From contig CBFICS010000004.1 of assembly GCA_965661055.1 (NCBI GenBank), forward strand, positions 62,001 to 126,000: DNA of 64,000 nt, read 5' to 3'. The position numbers and the translations under genes are program-made. This DNA comes from CBFHSF01 sp965661055 (GTDB taxonomy: Bacteria; Bacteroidota; Bacteroidia; Flavobacteriales; Schleiferiaceae). Position 1 is the stretch's first letter. Each line of letters starts with the position of its first letter. The notes under the pieces are model-generated. The model was not told the DNA's origin. It ran no database searches and worked only from the letters and a program-made list of their open reading frames with translations. Below are positions 59,304 through 64,000 of the stretch, piece after piece.

Positions 59304-61207
59304 TATAATTCTTCTTTTAATCTTTTTCTATAAGCAATGTAAACTAATAAGGCGATACCTACAAATAATATCGCTAATAGAGAACGTCCTATATTGGTAA
59401 ATAGTTTAGTTTTCTTCAATTCTTTTGCCGTTTGCTCATCGGCATTAGCAATTCTATCATTTAATCCATTATTGGTTAGCTGAGCAATCATAGATGAATT
59501 ATCTAATTCATACCCATCGCCGTTAAGTAGATCAGAAAACTCACCTGCCCAGTTTTGGAAATCTGAAATAATGAGTTGCTCTGAGGTTAGAGAATACTTT
59601 TTAGTAAGCTCTTTTTCAAATTTTACTTGAGAACCAAATAGGGTTGAAAACTCATTGGCAGATAATGATAATTTTGTTTTTCCGCTTTTGAGGTTCGTCA
59701 CTTCAAAGCCGTTTCCGTCAAGGCTGGTTACAATTTCATTTACCATTTGTTTATCTAGGTGTTTTAATTCAATCACCTTAATAATTTTTGGTGTAATCAA
59801 TGATCCTACAAAAACAAATAATAGTAATGCCGGTGTGATATACTTCATAATGAACTTGAAAACATGAGGGATTTTAATATCTGCTCCCCTATTGATTTCT
59901 TTCCACCCTTTGTCAATTCCAAATATCCATGAAAACAGTATAGCTTCAATCAAGGCGAATACCACCAGTGAAACGGTACCTCCCCAATAATCATATTGGT
60001 CAAAAATGGTTTGATTTAGCACGCCAGAAACAAAAGTGTTTCCAAAAACTGTAGGAAGACCAAATACAAGAATTATAGCCCCGAAAGACCAAGCAGCTTT
60101 TTTGCGACTCACATTAAATTCATCTTCTAAAAACCCTACCCATGGAGTTCCCATTGCCAAGGAAGAAGTAATACCCGCAAAGAATAATAAACCAAACCAG
60201 AAAACTCCTGCAAAAGTAGATAAGTAAGGTCCCCATTTATCAAATAAGAAGGGCATGGTTTGGAAAGCCATCCCGAATCCTGCGTTTTCTCTTACCCAAT
60301 CAATGCCTAAATAACCTGCAGCAATTGGCACAACGATCATAGATCCCAATACCACTTCCACAAATTCATTGGTAAACCCTGCAGATACTGCATTTAAGGC
60401 AACATCGTCTTTCATTTTTAGATACGATGCATAACAGTGAACTGTACCCATACCTACCGACAATGTAAAGAATATTTGACCCGCGGCGGCGAGCCATACT
60501 TTGGGGTTACTCAAGGAGTCAAATTGTGGAGTCCACAAAAAATTAAAACCATCCCAGGCATTTGCATCGGGATGCTCAAGACTAGCCCCTGATTCACCAA
60601 GCATTAATCCTTTGATAGCTAAAAAAGCACCGAATAAAAGCAATAACGGCACTCCAATTTTAGCCACTTTTTCTACCCCATCAAGTCCTTTAGAAAGAAT
60701 CCATGTATTTAAAATTAAAACGGCAATAAAAAACAAAACGGCTTCATAAGGAATTCCCGTTGTGCTTTCCCCGAGTTTTAAATAATCTAAAAAAAAGTCA
60801 GCTACTCCACCTTGAGTGAGCCCTTGAAATGAACCAATAATAGAGTGGTATACATAGCTTAAGGTCCAAGATTCAATGTAGCAATAATAAGAGGCAACGG
60901 CAATGTTGGTAAAGATTCCGAACACTCCGATGTACTTCCACATTCTTTTCTTGTTCATGGAATCTAGGATAAAAGGAGTTGAATGGTGGCCTTTGGAGCC
61001 TCCAAACCTACCTATTCCCCATTCCATCCACAGAAGTGGAATTCCCATAAGGACAAAACAAACAAGGTAAGGAATTATGAAAGCTCCCCCTCCATTCTGT
61101 ACGGCTTGTACCGGAAATCTTAAAAAATTACCTAATCCGACAGCATTACCTGCCATGGCTAAAATTAAACCGACCCTAGAACCCCAGGACTCGCTATTAT
61201 TGGTCAT
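59303..61207 (-). CDS. Sodium-dependent transporter, NSS (SLC6) family
   Basis: 634 residues, longer than the ~450-520 of most bacterial NSS members. The first helix motif GNAVGLGNFLRFP (sodium/substrate site) and the following GGGAFIIPYL are intact, and about 11 helices span residues 10-470. A soluble segment of about 130 residues (474-603), rich in Lys, Ser and Asp, is inserted before the last helix (604-625). The substrate is probably an amino acid. A 41-residue MetS-like protein follows, coupled by stop/start overlap. Upstream lies a TATATTTG element within an inverted repeat. Confidence 0.88.
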   Translation of the reverse strand: MTNNSESWGSRVGLILAMAGNAVGLGNFLRFPVQAVQNGGGAFIIPYLVCFVLMGIPLLWMEWGIGRFGGSKGHHSTPFILDSMNKKRMWKYIGVFGIFTNIAVASYYCYIESWTLSYVYHSIIGSFQGLTQGGVADFFLDYLKLGESTTGIPYEAVLFFIAVLILNTWILSKGLDGVEKVAKIGVPLLLLFGAFLAIKGLMLGESGASLEHPDANAWDGFNFLWTPQFDSLSNPKVWLAAAGQIFFTLSVGMGTVHCYASYLKMKDDVALNAVSAGFTNEFVEVVLGSMIVVPIAAGYLGIDWVRENAGFGMAFQTMPFLFDKWGPYLSTFAGVFWFGLLFFAGITSSLAMGTPWVGFLEDEFNVSRKKAAWSFGAIILVFGLPTVFGNTFVSGVLNQTIFDQYDYWGGTVSLVVFALIEAILFSWIFGIDKGWKEINRGADIKIPHVFKFIMKYITPALLLFVFVGSLITPKIIKVIELKHLDKQMVNEIVTSLDGNGFEVTNLKSGKTKLSLSANEFSTLFGSQVKFEKELTKKYSLTSEQLIISDFQNWAGEFSDLLNGDGYELDNSSMIAQLTNNGLNDRIANADEQTAKELKKTKLFTNIGRSLLAILFVGIALLVYIAYRKRLKEEL

Positions 61208-61230
61208 ATTTGATTATTATTTTGAGATTT

Positions 61231-61256
61231 CCTCAAATATAAAAGTTTATTTGAGG
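61231..61256 (-). promoter_or_regulatory. Inverted repeat over the promoter of the NSS transporter
   Basis: CCTCAAATA (61231-61239) and TATTTGAGG (61248-61256) form a perfect 9-base inverted repeat with an 8-base spacer. The minus-strand TATATTTG (61241-61234) -7 element lies inside it, 27 bases before the ATG, so a regulator bound here would control transcription. Confidence 0.6.
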
Positions 61257-61281
61257 TATAAAGGATGAATTGTTTTTTCTT

Positions 61282-62181
61282 TTAAGCAAGTGACTGAGAT
61301 TCAATCAAATCTATGCTTTCAAGTAAGGTATGTGGTTTATAATTAAGTTTTTCTTTGGCTTTGGTGAGAATAAAACCTGTTTTTGGAGGCCTTTTGGCCT
61401 TTTGATTTAAAGTTTCAGAAGACACTGGTTTAATCAATGACTTATCAAATCCATAATAATCTGCAATGGCTTCAACAATTTCTAGAATAGACAGGTACTC
61501 CTCACCTGAAATATTAAAAATGCCCGTTTCACCTGTTTTTGCTATTGCCATGCAACCATCTGCAAGGTCTTCGGCCAGGGTAGGAGTTCTAAATTGATCA
61601 TTTACCACTGGGATTTCTCTGCCTTGACCTAGTGCGCCTTTTGCCCAGAGGACAATATTTGATCTTGACATACCTTCTGTTACACCAATTACAAGGACAG
61701 TTCTTGCAATTGACCATTTACATTGGGCCTTTTGAACAATCACCTCTGCCATTAACTTAGACTTACCGTAGTGACTGATAGGGTTGGGTAAATCTTCTTC
61801 TGTATAAGGACCTTCTTCGCCGTCAAAAATAAAGTCAGTTGACAAGTGAATAAGGTGAGCATTTACTGCTTCTGACGCTTCAACAATATTTTTTACCGCT
61901 TCAATATTTAATTCTTCGCAACCTATTGGATCTTCTTCGCATTGATCAACATTGGTCATGGCGGCGGTATGAATAATCACATCAGGCTTTTCAGACCCAA
62001 TAACCTCAAGTACTTCCAGCCTGTCTGTAATATCGAGTTTGATATATTTAAAACCTGAAACCGAGTGAATTCTATTTTCACCTCTTCCGGTGGCAACAAT
62101 TTCAAAATCGAGATTATTACTGTAGTTTTTAATAATCTTTTGGCCCAAAAGACCATTACTACCAGTGACTAGTACCTTCAT
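61282..62181 (-). CDS. dTDP-4-dehydrorhamnose reductase-like SDR protein (RmlD family)
   Basis: 299 residues from ATG 62181. The Rossmann motif GSNGLLGQK (NAD(P)-binding), the STDFIFDG block and the catalytic YGKSK motif of extended SDRs are present, and PPKTGFIL near the end matches RmlD/methionine adenosyltransferase beta-type proteins. It may reduce dTDP-4-keto-L-rhamnose, but the related enzymes rfbA/rfbB are absent and rfbC is 49 kb away, so this is uncertain. It is coupled to the K+ channel gene by the TGATG overlap. Confidence 0.82.
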   Translation of the reverse strand: MKVLVTGSNGLLGQKIIKNYSNNLDFEIVATGRGENRIHSVSGFKYIKLDITDRLEVLEVIGSEKPDVIIHTAAMTNVDQCEEDPIGCEELNIEAVKNIVEASEAVNAHLIHLSTDFIFDGEEGPYTEEDLPNPISHYGKSKLMAEVIVQKAQCKWSIARTVLVIGVTEGMSRSNIVLWAKGALGQGREIPVVNDQFRTPTLAEDLADGCMAIAKTGETGIFNISGEEYLSILEIVEAIADYYGFDKSLIKPVSSETLNQKAKRPPKTGFILTKAKEKLNYKPHTLLESIDLIESQSLA

Positions 62182-63203
62182 CAATTCTCTTCTATTTGAA
62201 AAATGGATTGTAATTTTTTGATTTGTTCTGTGGTGCCCAAAACAAATAATTTTGAGTTTGGAGTTAACTTAAATTCGGCACCTGGGTTAATTACATATTG
62301 TCCTTCTGAAGTTTTGTAACCAATAACGTTACAACCTGTGCTTCTTCTTATATCTAAATCTCCAATGTTTTGGGCGTTTGTCCCCATAATATCATTTACC
62401 CAAATTTCTTCAATGTTGGTTTCACTTGACCCACCAACAGAAAGATAATCAATAAACTCTACTACATCAGGAGACATAATATTATCAGCCATATGCGTTC
62501 CGCCTACCTCGTTGGGCATTACTGTAGAACTGGCTCCTGCGGCAAGCAATTTACTTTTTGACGATTGCAAGTTAACCCTTGAAACTATTTTTAGCGATGG
62601 ATTTTGTTGTTTTGCGGTAACTACAACAAATAAGTTTTCAGCGTCTTGGTGTAATGCTGAGATTAACGCTTTGGCTCTTTTGACTCCTGCCTTTTCTAAT
62701 ACTTCATTAAATGAAGCATCGCCTATTACATACAACAAGTCTTCTAAATTATAGCCGCTTGCTTTGATTTTCTCCTCATTTACTTCAACCACAACAAAGG
62801 GTTGCTTATGGGCTGTCAGTTTTTTAGCAGCCTGAACCCCATTTCTGCCAAAACCGCAGATAATCACATGGTCCTTAAGTTGATCAATTTTCTTTTGCAC
62901 TCTAAAATATTTAAAATAGGATGATAAAGTTCCGTCAAAAACCATCTGCACAATAACCGAGGCACCATAGGCAAAGGTTCCGAAGCTCAATAAAATTAAA
63001 AAACTTGTAAAATACTTTCCATATCCCGTAAAGGGTTGCACCTCGTTAAAACCCACTGTAGAAACTGACTGCACCGTCATGTATAGAGCATCCTCAAAAG
63101 AGTAATTCTCTAAGAACATGTAGCCAACTATCCCCGTAAGGTTTATAAATAATAATAACCAAAGCGCATTGGTTAGTTTTCGCAAATTCAGTGAGGTTCT
63201 CAC
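62181..63203 (-). CDS. Potassium channel with cytosolic RCK/TrkA domains
   Basis: 340 residues. Two membrane helices (about 12-30 and 65-90) flank a pore loop, followed by an RCK_N (TrkA-N, about 110-225) domain with a GFGRNGVQ NAD-binding motif and an RCK_C (about 245-335). The pore filter is TVGFN (49-53) instead of TVGYG, so K+ selectivity is not guaranteed. MthK-like channels gate by RCK ligands such as calcium. The gene starts 9 bases after PspC and overlaps the RmlD-like ATG. Confidence 0.87.
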   Translation of the reverse strand: MRTSLNLRKLTNALWLLLFINLTGIVGYMFLENYSFEDALYMTVQSVSTVGFNEVQPFTGYGKYFTSFLILLSFGTFAYGASVIVQMVFDGTLSSYFKYFRVQKKIDQLKDHVIICGFGRNGVQAAKKLTAHKQPFVVVEVNEEKIKASGYNLEDLLYVIGDASFNEVLEKAGVKRAKALISALHQDAENLFVVVTAKQQNPSLKIVSRVNLQSSKSKLLAAGASSTVMPNEVGGTHMADNIMSPDVVEFIDYLSVGGSSETNIEEIWVNDIMGTNAQNIGDLDIRRSTGCNVIGYKTSEGQYVINPGAEFKLTPNSKLFVLGTTEQIKKLQSIFQIEEN

Positions 63204-63212
63204 AAAAAAGAT

Positions 63213-63434
63213 TTACAAATCAAAAATTGACGTACGGCGACTATAGGTATAATCCTTAATTTTAATTAAAAATGCCATTATCAAATAAATGATAAATGGT
63301 GAGCCTAAGGCTAAAAAGGAGGAGTAAATAAAGAAAAGGCGAATCCTTGAAGGCTTGATTTTCAATCGTTCACCTAACCGACTACAAACCTCAAATCCTC
63401 TTAACTCAAAAAATGATCTAATCCTATCAATCAT
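63213..63434 (-). CDS. PspC domain protein
   Basis: 73 residues, short for PspC. The pattern FEVCSRLGERLKIKPSRIRLFFIYSSFLALGSPFIIYLIMAFLI is the PspC domain: a cytosolic conserved turn then one to two membrane segments. PspC proteins sense envelope stress in other bacteria; no other psp genes are visible. It overlaps the DUF2851 gene by 8 bases. Confidence 0.85.
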   Translation of the reverse strand: MIDRIRSFFELRGFEVCSRLGERLKIKPSRIRLFFIYSSFLALGSPFIIYLIMAFLIKIKDYTYSRRTSIFDL

Positions 63435-64000
63435 AGTTTAATAACCATTGTTTACCTATGCTGCAATGTAAGCATTTTTTAGGTTGGCAAAAACTATTAT
63501 AATGATGAATTAAGGCCTGTGAAGTTGCAGCAGTTTTCTTTTCCACAAATGGTTTAAAGGGTTTTGTTTTTAAATTGACCTCAAAAGGCTGATTAACAAG
63601 AATTTCATTCGCGAATTCACTTAAGCTTGGCTTTTTTAGCACCTTCGAAAGAAATAATGCGAATGGAGAAAGTGCATTAATCATTAACATTTTTCTAGAA
63701 AATTGCGATAATCCACTTACGTGGTATTTTTGAAAATACTTATTAGGAGTGTTTTCGCCTAGTAACTCTTCAATTTCTTGGAGAGATTTATTGATTATTA
63801 GCTGGTATAAATTCTGAATTCCTTTAGAAGTTAATAATGCCCACTCAAAGACTTTTATGGATGGAGCTCCATTGGGACGTAAACGAGAAAAGTTCCAAAT
63901 AATATTCTGATCTTCTAAACTCAGTTGCTTACTGCGGTATTCAATTTCTTGGATAACATCATTCGAAAACATGGAAGGAGGAAGTTCTGAAACAGCTAAC
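63427..64000 (-). CDS. DUF2851 family protein, 3' part
   Basis: The frame stays open from the window edge to the TGA at 63427, about 190 codons; a Met at 63972 is internal. RLRPNGAPSIK and the C-terminal CQPKKCLHCSIGKQWLLN, with its CxxCxIG cysteines, match the DUF2851 family. The function is unknown. The family is often next to a PspC gene in Bacteroidota, as here. Confidence 0.85.
   Translation of the reverse strand, partial: LAVSELPPSMFSNDVIQEIEYRSKQLSLEDQNIIWNFSRLRPNGAPSIKVFEWALLTSKGIQNLYQLIINKSLQEIEELLGENTPNKYFQKYHVSGLSQFSRKMLMINALSPFALFLSKVLKKPSLSEFANEILVNQPFEVNLKTKPFKPFVEKKTAATSQALIHHYNSFCQPKKCLHCSIGKQWLLNYD

Noticed and set aside
12169..62181. Complete dTDP-rhamnose operon (rfbC plus RmlD-like gene)
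   Set aside because: The two genes are 49 kb apart with no rfbA or rfbB, so they are not one operon.

Overview
The window is a chromosomal segment of a Bacteroidota member, most likely order Flavobacteriales. Evidence: low GC; TAnnTTTG -7 promoter elements before many genes; few Shine-Dalgarno sequences; a TonB-dependent receptor with a carboxypeptidase-regulatory-like N-terminus; a protein with a type IX secretion (T9SS) C-terminal sorting domain; a split transketolase; DUF3467 directly after rpoC; and DUF1343/NamZ and DUF2851-PspC neighbours. Genus cannot be set from the sequence alone. There is no rRNA, prophage, insertion sequence or CRISPR array; nearly everything is housekeeping or envelope metabolism.

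Layout. 1-3.1 kb: the start of an exported protein cut by the window edge and a GH3 hexosaminidase/serine hydrolase fusion. 3.2-8 kb (+): small membrane protein, mutL, two tandem rhomboid proteases and a membrane-anchored endonuclease/exonuclease/phosphatase protein, packed end to end. 8-17.2 kb: a lipoprotein solute-binding protein, then (+) mtaB, a small ABM-like protein, an inositol-phosphatase-family protein, rfbC, a lytic transglycosylase, uvrA and a LOG-family protein. 17.2-25.4 kb (-): an ABM-like protein, a T9SS cargo protein, topoisomerase IV subunits A and B with a small membrane protein between them, and ychF. 25.5-28.7 kb (+): split transketolase with a von Willebrand A protein between its halves. 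28.7-36.3 kb: MarR-type regulator, TonB receptor, NamZ-like muramidase, FtsX-type permease, cystathionine beta-synthase and Hsp20. 36.5-38.4 kb (+): an alkylglycerol-monooxygenase-like protein overlapping a TMEM86/YhhN protein. 38.3-42 kb (-): priA and a THUMP methyltransferase.

42-55.5 kb (-) is one long gene-expression cluster: tRNA-Thr(TGT), tRNA-Tyr, tRNA-Gly, tRNA-Thr(GGT), tuf, tRNA-Trp, secE, nusG, rplK, rplA, rplJ, rplL, rpoB, rpoC and a DUF3467 gene. It has a strong promoter at its head (55439-55468), stable hairpins in the rplL-rpoB and rpoB-rpoC gaps, and a perfect-palindrome terminator at the end (about 41978-42007). 55.7-64 kb (-) holds hpf, xerC, rpsU (with a rare strong Shine-Dalgarno), an acyl-CoA dehydrogenase, a helix-hairpin-helix membrane protein, an NSS transporter followed by an unlisted 41-codon MetS-like subunit gene, an RmlD-like reductase, a K+ channel with RCK domains, a PspC protein and the 3' part of a DUF2851 gene.

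Points that most merit follow-up: the two-gene ether-lipid cleavage candidate (36.5-38.4 kb); the rpsU translation signal and the terminator abutting xerC; the VWA gene between the transketolase halves; the NSS transporter with a soluble insertion, a tiny partner gene and an inverted repeat over its promoter; and promoters so close to start codons that mtaB and rfbC may be leaderless. I did not find a clear new multi-gene defence or mobile system.
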